DNA from: a virus
Strand: one strand, 5' to 3'
Length of the DNA stretch: 64,000 nucleotides
Virus record (IMG/VR): IMGVR_UViG_3300012582_000194
Coordinates: 203,885 to 267,884 of that record
Both the position numbers and the translations under genes were made by a program. The number at the start of each line of letters is the position of its first letter. The first letter of the stretch is position 1. Shown here one piece after another: positions 39,141 through 47,190 of this stretch. The notes below the pieces were generated by a model. That model worked only from the letters and a program-made list of their open reading frames with translations. It searched no databases and was not told where the DNA came from.

Positions 39141-39449
39141 ATGATAAAAATTACAAGTACTGCTAATAAAACAATTACAGTTAGCGATAATGGAACAAAT
39201 GGTACGAGTGGTACACCCATATCTTCTTTTATATGTTTAGGGATTGATTGTGAAGTTAAGGTTTTTGATGATAATGTTGATCAATTCAATTATAAATATA
39301 GAGTTTTAAGAACTGTCAATATTACAAACAAATTCACAAAACTTTTAATAGCTACTGTAAATGTAGAAACATTAGATACATCATCATCAAGCTATAGTTC
39401 AAATATGGATACGTATGCCAATAATTTAATAAGTATTTTATACGCTTAA
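39141..39449 (+). CDS. virion-like beta protein
   Basis: 102 aa: KITSTANKTITVSDNGTNGT, CLGIDCEVKVFDDN, a Thr/Ser-rich C-terminal half with TSSSSYSSNMDTYANNLI. Composition (Thr, Asn, Ser, short strands) is that of small head/tail decoration or fibre-associated proteins. Start of a three-gene late-type operon. Confidence 0.6.
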   Translation: MIKITSTANKTITVSDNGTNGTSGTPISSFICLGIDCEVKVFDDNVDQFNYKYRVLRTVNITNKFTKLLIATVNVETLDTSSSSYSSNMDTYANNLISILYA

Positions 39450-39466
39450 AATAAATTTTGTCAAAA

Positions 39467-39625
39467 ATGAAGAAATTTACTGACTACCAATTAGTTATAG
39501 AAAAAAAGGAAATAGAAAGAAAGAAATATTTAGAAGTAATTCACTTACCCGAATTATCAATAACAAAAGAATCACTTAATGAATACCTTAAACTATACAA
39601 TCTAAAATTAGAAGAATTAAAATGA
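39467..39625 (+). CDS. 52-aa charged helical protein
   Basis: MKKFTDYQLVIEKKEIERKK, then a long helix ending KLYNLKLEELK. ATGA overlap with the next, tagged gene. The start MKKFTDYQLVIE could be a variant capsid tag (VIE at 10-12). Confidence 0.55.
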   Translation: MKKFTDYQLVIEKKEIERKKYLEVIHLPELSITKESLNEYLKLYNLKLEELK

Positions 39626-39840
39626 AATATTTAAAAACATTTGAGAATTACTATCACGATGTTCTGAATTATTATATCAAGAAGTCTGAAGTAGAAAAAG
39701 AGAAAGATGGTGGAGATGATAATGATGAAAATCTACCCGATGACTTACTCGATGATGATGAAATAGAAGTTAATGATGTAACTAAACCTTTAAAATATGA
39801 TGTTAATAATTCTATAAACATCTTTAACAATTTAATGTAA
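39622..39840 (+). CDS. tagged acidic protein (MKYLKTFEN)
   Basis: 72 aa: MKYLKTFENY, helix HDVLNYYIKKSEVEKEKDGG, then an Asp/Glu/Asn-rich stretch (DDNDENLPDDLLDDDEIEVN). TFE departs from the (L/I)-x-E rule. Probably a small head-internal acidic protein. Followed by a strong terminator. Confidence 0.7.
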   Translation: MKYLKTFENYYHDVLNYYIKKSEVEKEKDGGDDNDENLPDDLLDDDEIEVNDVTKPLKYDVNNSINIFNNLM

Positions 39841-39841
39841 T

Positions 39842-39871
39842 AAAAAAGGGATTCAAACGAATCCCTTTTTT
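39842..39871. terminator. bidirectional intrinsic terminator
   Basis: AAAAAAGGGATTC-AAAC-GAATCCCTTTTTT between the convergent tagged gene and EF-G gene; T-runs on both sides. Confidence 0.85.
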
Positions 39872-39873
39872 AT

Positions 39874-42000
39874 TTATTTAACTATTGTCATAGATATACT
39901 ATCAGGAACAAAATCATACTTAGAAAACGTCATATTAGGGACTGCTCTTCCAGATGTTAGAGTTCTTAATGATGTAATATAACCAAACAACATTGATAGT
40001 GGAACTGATGCAGTAATAAGCTGAGTATTTCCTTTATTGTCAATATTCGTAATAGAACCTCTTCTCTTATTCAAATCACCAGATACAGACCCAATAAAAT
40101 CATCAGGTGTAGTTACAACTACTTCCATGATAGGTTCTAATAATTTTGGTTTAGCTTGTTTAGAAGCTACTTTAAATCCTTCTTTTGCTGCTAATTCAAA
40201 TGACAATGCATCAGAATCCACATCATGATAAGAACCATGTATAAGTCTAATTTTCATAGATTCTACAGGATAGCCACCTAAAGGACCATTTTTCATAGCT
40301 TCTTCAAATCCTTTTTGAATAGGTGTGATAAATTCTTTTGGAATTACTCCACCAACTATTTCATTAACGAATTCCAAACCTAATTTTCCATCTTCACGTG
40401 GACCAATTTCAAACACAATATCAGCAAATTTACCTCTACCACCAGTTTGTTTACTGAATACTTCTCTATGTTGAAACTTATTAGTTAAGGTTTCTTTGTA
40501 CGCAACTAAAGGCGCACCTTGTTTTACCTCAACACCATGATCACGTTTCAATGTTTCAAGTCTAACTTCTAAGTGAAGCTCACCCATACCCCTTATTATA
40601 GTTTGACCAGTTTCTTTATCAGTATTTACTCTAAGAGATGGATCCTCTTCAACTAATTTAGAAAGAGCAATTCCCAATTTATCAGAATCCGCTTGACTTT
40701 TTGCTTCAATCGCATAACCTATCACAGGCTCAGGAAAAGACATAGACTCTAAAACAACTTTGTTATCAATAACAAGTGTATCACCAGTTCTAATATTCTT
40801 TATACCGATAAACGCAACTATATCACCTGCTTCTGCACTTTCAATTTGAATTTGCTTATTCGAGTGCATTTGTACAATTCTTGATACTCTTTCTTTAGTA
40901 CCTGTTCTCATATTAATAATATAAGAACCTGCATTAATATGACCAGAATAACATCTAACATAACACAACTTACCATATTGGTCAGTTGTTATCTTAAAAG
41001 CAAGTCCAGTAAATGGTCTACCAATCGCTGGAGTAATCTCAACTTCTTCATCAGTATCAGTATTTATACCCTTTGTGATCCTATCTTTAGGTGAAGGAAG
41101 ATATGCACATACAGCATCTATTACAGACTGAACACCTTTATTTTTAAAGGCAGAACCGCAAAGAACTGGAAATATTTTCATTTCAACAGTAGCCTTTCTG
41201 ATAACAGATTTCACTTCTTCTTCACTAATTTCTTGATTATCCAAATATTTTAGCATAAGTTCATCATCATATTCAGATAGAGTTTCTAATAAAGATTTTC
41301 TGTATTCATTTACAGTTTCTACTATATCTGTCGGAATTTCAATTTCTCTATAAGTTTTACCTTCATCTTCAGTATTCCATAGAATACCTTTCATTGCAAT
41401 TAAATCAACTACCCCGATAAAACCATCTTCTGAACCAATTGGTATTTGTAATGGTATTGCATTCGCACCGAGTTTTTCTCTTATAGTTTTAACAGCCTTA
41501 AAGAAGTTAGCACCCGCTCTATCCATTTTATTAACAAAACATACTCTTGGAACACCATAACGATCAGCTTGTCTCCAAACAGTCTCAGACTGTGGTTCTA
41601 CACCCGATACAGCGCAAAATAGAGCAACTGCACCATCCAATACTCTAAGTGAACGTTCTACCTCAACTGTAAAGTCAACATGTCCTGGTGTGTCTATAAT
41701 GTTAATATTATAGGATTCACTATTTGGTATAAGTTCACCTTGTGTTGTTGGATAGTTCCAAAATACTGTAGTTGCAGCAGAAGTAATCGTAATACCTCTT
41801 TCTTTTTCTAAATCCATATGGTCCATTGTAGCACCCGCACCATCTCTATCATGTACTTCACCAATTTTGTGTGTTTTACCCGTATAATATAAAATACGCT
41901 CTGTTGTTGTAGTTTTACCAGCATCGATATGGGCCATAATTCCAACATTTCTAAGTAGTCCGAGTTCCTTACCTTTCCTACCTGTATCCGAATCTTTCAT
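39874..42000 (-). CDS. fusA: translation elongation factor G
   Basis: 708 aa, full bacterial EF-G length. G domain: AHIDAGKTT (23-31), [11 protein letters not shown] (68-78), DTPGHVDFT (103-111), NKMDRAG (157-163), [10 protein letters not shown]. The later domains II-V are complete ([53 protein letters not shown]). The [11 protein letters not shown] stretch before DTPGH is a Bacteroidetes-type feature, so transfer from a host relative is likely. Known role: GTP-driven ribosomal translocation and, with RRF, recycling. Apart from one tRNA gene no other translation gene is seen in the window. Its leader holds a peptide and terminator hairpin (42041-42167), implying attenuation control. Not obviously damaged; possible roles are escape from host EF-G shutdown or inhibitors. 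Confidence 0.96.
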   Translation of the reverse strand: MKDSDTGRKGKELGLLRNVGIMAHIDAGKTTTTERILYYTGKTHKIGEVHDRDGAGATMDHMDLEKERGITITSAATTVFWNYPTTQGELIPNSESYNINIIDTPGHVDFTVEVERSLRVLDGAVALFCAVSGVEPQSETVWRQADRYGVPRVCFVNKMDRAGANFFKAVKTIREKLGANAIPLQIPIGSEDGFIGVVDLIAMKGILWNTEDEGKTYREIEIPTDIVETVNEYRKSLLETLSEYDDELMLKYLDNQEISEEEVKSVIRKATVEMKIFPVLCGSAFKNKGVQSVIDAVCAYLPSPKDRITKGINTDTDEEVEITPAIGRPFTGLAFKITTDQYGKLCYVRCYSGHINAGSYIINMRTGTKERVSRIVQMHSNKQIQIESAEAGDIVAFIGIKNIRTGDTLVIDNKVVLESMSFPEPVIGYAIEAKSQADSDKLGIALSKLVEEDPSLRVNTDKETGQTIIRGMGELHLEVRLETLKRDHGVEVKQGAPLVAYKETLTNKFQHREVFSKQTGGRGKFADIVFEIGPREDGKLGLEFVNEIVGGVIPKEFITPIQKGFEEAMKNGPLGGYPVESMKIRLIHGSYHDVDSDALSFELAAKEGFKVASKQAKPKLLEPIMEVVVTTPDDFIGSVSGDLNKRRGSITNIDNKGNTQLITASVPLSMLFGYITSLRTLTSGRAVPNMTFSKYDFVPDSISMTIVK

Positions 42001-42040
42001 TTTCTTTTTTTTTATTTTTTGGTTAATTTTTACAAATAAA

Positions 42041-42069
42041 AAACCCTGAATTTTTTATGTTCAGGGTTT
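42041..42069 (-). terminator. intrinsic terminator inside the EF-G leader (attenuator)
   Basis: Minus strand AAACCCTGAA-(9 nt)-TTCAGGGTTT followed by TTTATTTG. It faces the EF-G start at 42000 and there is no other minus-strand gene to end except the leader peptide. ACCCTG of the 5' arm can instead pair with CAGGGT upstream (42109-42114 in plus coordinates). Confidence 0.75.
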
Positions 42070-42095
42070 ATATGATTGATTAAAAGTATTAGAAT

Positions 42096-42167
42096 TTAGT
42101 CAATATATACCCTGTCGTATCTTGATACGATAATTGTTTTGATAATAAATTTTAATACTGTTTTCAT
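42096..42167 (-). CDS. 23-aa putative leader peptide upstream of EF-G
   Basis: ATG at 42167 to TAA at 42096: MKTVLKFIIKTIIVS, then RYDRVYID. Five of 23 residues are Ile. The codons for D-R-V contain CAGGGT, which can pair with the terminator's 5' arm, so ribosome position would decide terminator formation. Short frames arise by chance; the arrangement, not the sequence alone, is the evidence. Confidence 0.45.
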   Translation of the reverse strand: MKTVLKFIIKTIIVSRYDRVYID

Positions 42168-42261
42168 AATATTCTATATATCTTTGTGTATTATACCTCT
42201 ATAACGCAAAAATATCAAAAATGTTATATCTTTAAAGAAAACATTTTAAATATATATCATT

Positions 42262-42588
42262 ATGATATTCAATTTCACCAAATTTAATGAATCAAATACT
42301 GAAAATAATAAAATATATCCATGTTATTGTTTTGCTGTTTATGATGATGAAGCACCTAAAAACTTAGAAAATATTAAAAAATTATTAAAATCAATAGATG
42401 GTATTCGAATAATATATAATCATTATAATGATGGTGAAATATACTTACACGTAATAATACAAGATAAAGATGATGAATATTTAAAAACATACGTAAAAGA
42501 TACATTATACAAATTAGATAAACTTGCAGTTAATTTTTATATGTATAGCGAAAATGATATAAAATTTTTAATTGGTCATGGAAAATAA
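42262..42588 (+). CDS. repeated phage domain with tag-like N-terminus
   Basis: 108 aa: MIFNFTKFNESNTEN start, then YPCYCFAVYDDEAPKN, IDGIRIIYNHYNDGEIYLHV, IIQDKDDEYLKTYVKDTLYK. Same domain as 4566 (C-terminal), 26293 and 42578. TATATAT lies just upstream as for tagged genes. Overlaps the next gene. Confidence 0.7.
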   Translation: MIFNFTKFNESNTENNKIYPCYCFAVYDDEAPKNLENIKKLLKSIDGIRIIYNHYNDGEIYLHVIIQDKDDEYLKTYVKDTLYKLDKLAVNFYMYSENDIKFLIGHGK

Positions 42589-42859
42589 TTATACTTGTTA
42601 TAGACTAACTTTACCAGAATCTAAAGATATAGTATCTAAATTTAGAGGACTTAAAAATAAGCTTAATGAAATTGAAGGATTAGAAGTATATCACTATAAA
42701 TTAACTGCTGTTTTACATACTATAATCATTATAATAAAAGATGAAAAAAATCTTTATTTAGTCGATTATATAACTAATTGTTTAAAGAAACTTGGAAGGA
42801 ATTTTAATATGCTTTCTCTCACTGAAACCGATTTATTAAAATTGAGAAAATTAAAATAA
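42578..42859 (+). CDS. repeated phage domain (4566/26293/42262 family)
   Basis: 93 aa from ATG at 42578: NNYTCYRLTLPESKDIVSKF, IEGLEVYHYK, IIIIKDEKNLYLVDYITNCL, end LLKLRKLK. Consists of the shared domain only, tandem to 42262. Function unknown. Confidence 0.7.
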   Translation: MENNYTCYRLTLPESKDIVSKFRGLKNKLNEIEGLEVYHYKLTAVLHTIIIIIKDEKNLYLVDYITNCLKKLGRNFNMLSLTETDLLKLRKLK

Positions 42860-42860
42860 A

Positions 42861-43382
42861 TTATTCAACCCCATATTTACCGTAGCAATATACTTTATAT
42901 TTAGAAATATTTGACTTAAGGCTATTTAAAATACTTTCAAAATTATCAAAAGTTATTCTATTATCAAAGAAACCAATTGTCTCTAAAAACTTATCATTTT
43001 CTTCCATATCATCATCTGAATTTTCATCTGAATAAACATCTTCATTAATGTAGAATACTAAATTAACTTTAAGCTTTTTTAAAGCATGAAAAATATTAAC
43101 TTCTAAAACAGTATCAAATGCTCTACCGTCAAATTCTTTTGTAATTATGAAATATATCATAGTAGAATTATTACTATCTTTTACATAAACATGCTCATTG
43201 TTAAATTCTGGAATAGCTTTAAAAACCATAGATTTTATATACTTAGTATAATTTGCTACTTCTGGTTCAGGTTTTCCAAACATAAATCTGCTAAATTTCT
43301 TTGTTTTAGCCATATCCTTTATTTCCGAATCGGGCAACTTTGCCATATCAGAATAATCATAATATTCTTTTATATACTTCAT
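42861..43382 (-). CDS. tagged protein variant (MKYIKEYYD)
   Basis: 173 aa: MKYIKEYYDYSDMAKLPDSE, a basic stretch (KTKKFSRFMFGKPEPE), an alpha/beta domain and an acidic DENSDDDMEENDKF segment. The tag is a looser variant without an (L/I)-x-E in the first ten residues. TATATA 5 nt before the ATG. Function unknown. Confidence 0.65.
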   Translation of the reverse strand: MKYIKEYYDYSDMAKLPDSEIKDMAKTKKFSRFMFGKPEPEVANYTKYIKSMVFKAIPEFNNEHVYVKDSNNSTMIYFIITKEFDGRAFDTVLEVNIFHALKKLKVNLVFYINEDVYSDENSDDDMEENDKFLETIGFFDNRITFDNFESILNSLKSNISKYKVYCYGKYGVE

Positions 43383-43493
43383 ATTGTATATATTTAAAAC
43401 ATTTCTCTTTTTTAATACATCTCAACATGTTGATTATAAACAGTTTATTTAAAATTATTAGATTTTAAAACTTTTCAATTTCTAATCAATATA

Positions 43494-43706
43494 ATGTCTA
43501 TGGAAAAGGTATTAATTATTTCTTCAATCATATTGACAGTTCTATCAATTGGTTGATTTGGTGTATACACAATCAAAACATCCGTCGGAAAATTATTGAT
43601 GTGTCAAGACAACAGAGAATTTTCCGATATAATGGGAAATGAGCTTATATCAGAAATACAAAAAGATTCTGTGAAAGTATTTAAAATAGATAAAAAACAA
43701 GAATAA
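43494..43706 (+). pseudogene. small membrane protein interrupted by one in-frame TGA
   Basis: MSMEKVLIISSIILTVLSIG, then TGA at 43554-43556, then FGVYTIKTSVGKLLMCQDNR and on to TAA at 43704. The TGA falls in the membrane helix where a Trp would fit. Without it the protein would be 70 aa: one helix and a charged C-terminal domain. TGA is a normal stop elsewhere here, so mutation or sequence error is likelier than recoding. Confidence 0.55.
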
Positions 43707-43727
43707 AAACTTTAAAATTAAATTAAT

Positions 43728-43943
43728 ATGTCAATAGTAAGAAGTAGGGAAGATGAATTAGATAGATTGGAGAAAGCACATAGCGCATTATCCGATATAG
43801 CTTTTAGTAGCGCATATAGCTCTCACCACGATACTTTAGTCAATGATATTATAAATTTTGACGAATTTACAGAAGTTTATGATAAAATTGCTAAATGGAG
43901 TATTGAATTTAGAAAGAGAGTAGATGATATTGAATATCAATAA
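43728..43943 (+). CDS. helical hypothetical protein
   Basis: 71 aa: IVRSREDELDRLEKAHSALS, SSAYSSHHDTLVND, KIAKWSIEFRKRVDDIEYQ. Two charged helices around a Ser/His-rich loop. Unknown. Confidence 0.6.
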   Translation: MSIVRSREDELDRLEKAHSALSDIAFSSAYSSHHDTLVNDIINFDEFTEVYDKIAKWSIEFRKRVDDIEYQ

Positions 43944-43974
43944 CATTTTTTTTCAATTTAACGTTATATAAATT

Positions 43975-44436
43975 ATGTTAATATTCACCATATTACTTTC
44001 AATAATAGCAAATATTGGTATTGGCGCAATATCATGTGGGTTAGCTTCTATAACTATGAATATGTTTAATGAAGATTATGAAAACTATTTAGCCAGATTA
44101 AATTTTTTACAGACTATAATACTTTTCTCATTTGGCGTATTAGCCATTTTCACAATACCTTATGCTATAATAAAAAGTGATAAAAATATTATCAAGAGAA
44201 CAAGATTTAAACTTGGTGAAAATGTAAAAATAAAAAAGAATGAGATAGAAAAACATTATTCTAAAGAAAGTGCAATTCATAGAGAAAATTGGGTTTATAA
44301 AGTAAATTCAATGTCTGTACGTAATGGTAGATTAGTATATACTATTGCACATGATGGTGGTATGATAATTCGCTTGTATTCATCGGATGTCGAAAAAGTT
44401 TTAAGTAGAAAAGAAAGAATAAAAAATTTATGTTAA
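43975..44436 (+). CDS. membrane protein with barrel and RKxRI tail
   Basis: 153 aa: two helices (FTILLSIIANIGIGAISCGL and TIILFSFGVLAIFTIPYAII), then TRFKLGENVKIKK, a beta region (VRNGRLVYTIAHDGGMIIRL) and tail SRKERIKNLC. Third member of the helix-helix-barrel-tail build with 32639 and 37814. TGTTAA overlap with the next gene. Confidence 0.75.
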   Translation: MLIFTILLSIIANIGIGAISCGLASITMNMFNEDYENYLARLNFLQTIILFSFGVLAIFTIPYAIIKSDKNIIKRTRFKLGENVKIKKNEIEKHYSKESAIHRENWVYKVNSMSVRNGRLVYTIAHDGGMIIRLYSSDVEKVLSRKERIKNLC

Positions 44437-44861
44437 TTTTAATCATAGCAATTTTTTTAATATTTGGACTGGGTACATGGTATGCAGTTCATACAGATGA
44501 AACTTATGATAAAATTAATGGAGTAATTAAATATAAATACACCAATGTTATTACGGATTTAAAACCAGGTGATGATTTTTCTTGTCGCATAGATGGTGAT
44601 AGATGTGTAGGCAAAATACAGATTATATCAAATCGTGTTTATTTATGTCAAGATGTTAGCTATGGTGTAGCACCTGCGTGGCATTCACATCGTGATAAAA
44701 TGGGATATGCTTATAGTTGGTTTGCTGGATATATTTATTTAACTAAAGGAATTAATACAAGAGTATTACAAGAATTTTTACAGTCCATTGAAAAGTACAG
44801 TATTACCGACTTTAAGTTGAGGGATAATAGTAGGAAAGAAAGAATAAAAAGGTTGTATTAA
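44430..44861 (+). CDS. membrane-anchored protein, RKxRI tail
   Basis: 143 aa: signal-anchor MLILIIAIFLIFGLGTWYAV, then LKPGDDFSCRIDGDRCVGKI, aromatic WHSHRDKMGYAYSWFAGYIY and tail SRKERIKRLY. The GD barrel here follows a single helix. If the barrel lies inside, the tail is cytoplasmic. Confidence 0.7.
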   Translation: MLILIIAIFLIFGLGTWYAVHTDETYDKINGVIKYKYTNVITDLKPGDDFSCRIDGDRCVGKIQIISNRVYLCQDVSYGVAPAWHSHRDKMGYAYSWFAGYIYLTKGINTRVLQEFLQSIEKYSITDFKLRDNSRKERIKRLY

Positions 44862-45118
44862 TTCTCTTTTTTATCATTAAGCTTTCTAAGTTCTTCTAAT
44901 ATTTCCAAAGAATTATTAAGTATTTTTCCAAATTTAGTTTCTTCAAAGCAATTCAATTCGGTGAGAGTATTTCTATCAGTTTTACTACCGTTCTCTCTCC
45001 ACCAATTTTCAAATACTTCATTATTTCCCAATTCGCATGCACGTGGTTCATCGGGAGTATAAACTTTTATTTTACCTATTTTATAAAATTTACAATTTGG
45101 ACAATTTTTATTTTTCAT
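44858..45118 (-). CDS. small zinc-ribbon-like protein
   Basis: 86 aa: NCPNCKFYKIGK at the N-terminus, then RACELGN and LNCFEE: four Cys (C-x2-C ... C ... C) probably binding zinc, with a charged helical C-terminus. Overlaps its upstream gene by 4 nt. Confidence 0.65.
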   Translation of the reverse strand: MKNKNCPNCKFYKIGKIKVYTPDEPRACELGNNEVFENWWRENGSKTDRNTLTELNCFEETKFGKILNNSLEILEELRKLNDKKEN

Positions 45119-45477
45119 AAGAATAGGTTTTTAATATGTTCTGCTATAATTTCTTTTTCTTCTTCGGTGTAAGTACCTTTAACAATTTTTGAGAAATCTT
45201 TTAATGATTTGTAGTATTCATTCATTGTATTTGCAACTGCGCCTTGAGCTTTATGTTTCTCTGTAATTTCTGGAATTATTCTATCTACATTAATTGGGCA
45301 GATAAAATATTTCTTATCATCGTAGAATCCTTGAATAGAAACTATTTTACCATCTTTAGCTGTATTAATTTTAGTGATAGTAAATTTCATTTTGGTTTGA
45401 AATTTTGTATCGTATGTTTTACCTTCTTCTAAAGGTAGAGATACTTTAAAACTGAAGTTGTCTGTGAAGTTTTCCAA
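45115..45477 (-). CDS. hypothetical protein, TTG start
   Basis: 120 aa from TTG at 45477, 1 nt after the upstream stop. The region before the first internal ATG reads as ordinary coding sequence (FSFKVSLPLEEGKTYDTKFQ), so the TTG is accepted. Beta-rich N-terminus and helical C-terminus. Unknown. Confidence 0.65.
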   Translation of the reverse strand: MENFTDNFSFKVSLPLEEGKTYDTKFQTKMKFTITKINTAKDGKIVSIQGFYDDKKYFICPINVDRIIPEITEKHKAQGAVANTMNEYYKSLKDFSKIVKGTYTEEEKEIIAEHIKNLFL

Positions 45478-45478
45478 G

Positions 45479-45859
45479 TTATTGTAATTTTATAATTAGT
45501 TCAACATCTTTATTTAGATAAGCTAATAGCATATTTTTAATTTTAGTATCATTTGTTATGGAATCATAAATGTTAACACCTGAACCACTTTCCATTGCTT
45601 CAATATCATTTACTTCCCAACCATCTACGGAGAATTCTATTGATTTCAATTCTATTGATTCTTCTACACCACCATAAATTACAGATAATGTTTTTTTATT
45701 TTTGAAGTATAGATAACGCTTATCTGGGTCAGAAATTTTATAAATAATTTTTAGAAAGTAATCCATAATTGGTGATACTACACCATCATCCGTTAAAATA
45801 GATAACATTTCATGTTCAAATCCAATTTTAACTAATACAATCTTACCATTTATATTCAT
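45479..45859 (-). CDS. hypothetical protein, predicted leaderless
   Basis: 126 aa: MNINGKIVLVKIGFEHEMLS, a VEESIELKSIEFSVDGWEVN segment, DIEAMESGSGVNIYDS. Operon head with the ATG 4 nt after its -7 box. No family recognised. Confidence 0.7.
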   Translation of the reverse strand: MNINGKIVLVKIGFEHEMLSILTDDGVVSPIMDYFLKIIYKISDPDKRYLYFKNKKTLSVIYGGVEESIELKSIEFSVDGWEVNDIEAMESGSGVNIYDSITNDTKIKNMLLAYLNKDVELIIKLQ

Positions 45860-45863
45860 AATA

Positions 45864-45895
45864 CAAAAATAACATAATTTATCTAAATTTCCAAA
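45864..45895 (-). promoter_or_regulatory. Bacteroidetes-type promoter without dyad
   Basis: Minus strand TTTG, 20 nt, TATTTTTG, TATT, ATG (45859). Back to back with the J-domain promoter at 45920. Confidence 0.75.
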
Positions 45896-45919
45896 TAATG
45901 AAGCATTTTATTTAAATTA

Positions 45920-45951
45920 TTTGTATTTGTCTACAAAAAATATTACCTTTG
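45920..45951 (+). promoter_or_regulatory. promoter of the J-domain gene, with dyad
   Basis: TTTG (45920-45923), 20 nt, TACCTTTG (45944-45951), TATC, ATG (45956). Dyad TTGTA-TTTGTC-TACAA at 45921-45936. Identical in -7 box and start spacing to the ATPase operon at 23931. Confidence 0.85.
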
Positions 45952-45955
45952 TATC

Positions 45956-46528
45956 ATGTCAAATATTATAGAAGATAAAGATTATATATTGGTAAACATT
46001 GAAAACGCAAAATTCAATGTTGAAGGCATTTTAGAAAAAATGCTTGATAAATCTTATTTGAAATATAAAATTTTTAATAATAGATTTACTATCTTTTTTA
46101 AAGATGGTGGATTTTTTGGGCATGGTTTGAGTGAATTGATTAAGTATGCTGAAAATGATGGTACTTGGTATTCTAATACATGGAACTGTATTCTTGGTAC
46201 AGAGCCATATACAGGAAGATTGCGTTCTTTATATTATGATGAATTTGTATTTTTGCTTTCCGAAGATTTAATTCAATTTGATGATTTTGAGTTGTTGACT
46301 TCTGATGATATTTGGAAAAATTTTGATAATTATATTGAAGCTAAAGAAACTCCTTTCTTAAAATCTCTTATGGATTGTAAAAATAAAGCCGATTTAAGAA
46401 AGGAGTATAGAAAGCTTGTTATGGAATATCATCCTGATAAAACAGGTAGCGATAACGAGCAAATTAGACAAATTACAGCAACTTATTTGAGACTTGTAAA
46501 ACAAGTTAATAGTCTTAAAACATTTTAA
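45956..46528 (+). CDS. J-domain protein (C-terminal J domain)
   Basis: 190 aa. The last about 60 residues are a J domain: KADLRKEYRKLVMEYHPDKT with the obligatory HPD at 159-161 and a following helix IRQITATYLRLVKQ. The first 130 residues are unlike any J-protein client domain I know (WYSNTWNCILGTEPYTGRLR, acidic DDFELLTSDDIW). A J domain stimulates Hsp70/DnaK ATPase; with the domain last, the protein probably brings host DnaK to a phage target (inference). Predicted leaderless from a strong promoter. Confidence 0.82.
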   Translation: MSNIIEDKDYILVNIENAKFNVEGILEKMLDKSYLKYKIFNNRFTIFFKDGGFFGHGLSELIKYAENDGTWYSNTWNCILGTEPYTGRLRSLYYDEFVFLLSEDLIQFDDFELLTSDDIWKNFDNYIEAKETPFLKSLMDCKNKADLRKEYRKLVMEYHPDKTGSDNEQIRQITATYLRLVKQVNSLKTF

Positions 46529-46602
46529 TAAATATTACGAAATATATTGAAAAATTATGACATATACACCATTTATATAAAAAATATTTTATATATAGAA
46601 AT

Positions 46603-47190
46603 ATGAAGTTAAGTGAATATGCAAAGGAATTAGGAGTTAGTTATAGAACAGTTTTTAGATGGTTTCAAGAGAATAGACTACCAGATGATGTTATATCTAA
46701 ACAAACACCATCAGGAACAATAATAATTGAGAAGATTGTTGATAATTCTCATTTCGAACAAAAGAATATTTTTATTTATTGTAGGGTGTCATCTTACGAA
46801 AAAAAAGATGATTTAAATAGACAAATAAAACGCTGTGAAGATTATTGTATATCTAGTGGTTATAAAATAACTAAAGTATTTAAAGAAATTGGTTCAGGTA
46901 TGAATGATAATAGAACACAATTAACAAAAATGTTAAATTCGAATCCAAATATAATAGTAATTGAAAATAAAGATAGAATTACAAGATTCGGATTTAATTA
47001 TCTTAATTTACTATTATCTAAAATGAATTGTAAAATAGACATTATAAATGTTGAAAATAATAATGAAAAGGATTTAAATAAAGATTTGATTTCAATTATA
47101 TCATCTTTCTGTTGTAGATTGTATGGTATGAGGAAAGGTTATAATAAAGCAAAAAGTATTAAAGATAAAATTGAAAACAATAATATTTAA
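46603..47190 (+). CDS. tnpA: IS607-family serine recombinase
   Basis: 195 aa. N-terminal MerR-like helix-turn-helix (LSEYAKELGVSYRTVFRWFQ), then the small serine-recombinase catalytic domain: IYCRVSS with nucleophile Ser63, the IGSGMNDNR loop, IENKDRITRFG (E-x-K-D-R-x-x-R). The N-terminal placement of the DNA-binding domain is diagnostic of IS607. Excises and inserts the element. Overlaps tnpB by 20 nt. Confidence 0.9.
   Translation: MKLSEYAKELGVSYRTVFRWFQENRLPDDVISKQTPSGTIIIEKIVDNSHFEQKNIFIYCRVSSYEKKDDLNRQIKRCEDYCISSGYKITKVFKEIGSGMNDNRTQLTKMLNSNPNIIVIENKDRITRFGFNYLNLLLSKMNCKIDIINVENNNEKDLNKDLISIISSFCCRLYGMRKGYNKAKSIKDKIENNNI

Noticed and set aside
39032-39220. 63-codon hydrophobic N-terminal extension of the 38624 gene
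   Set aside because: It is antisense to the start of the plus-strand gene at 39141 and its late-type element; the internal ATG gives an ordinary soluble protein.
28453-43556. Alternative genetic code (TAA or TGA recoded)
   Set aside because: TAA, TGA and TAG all end many intact genes here, often in overlap with the next start, so the two in-frame stops are local events.
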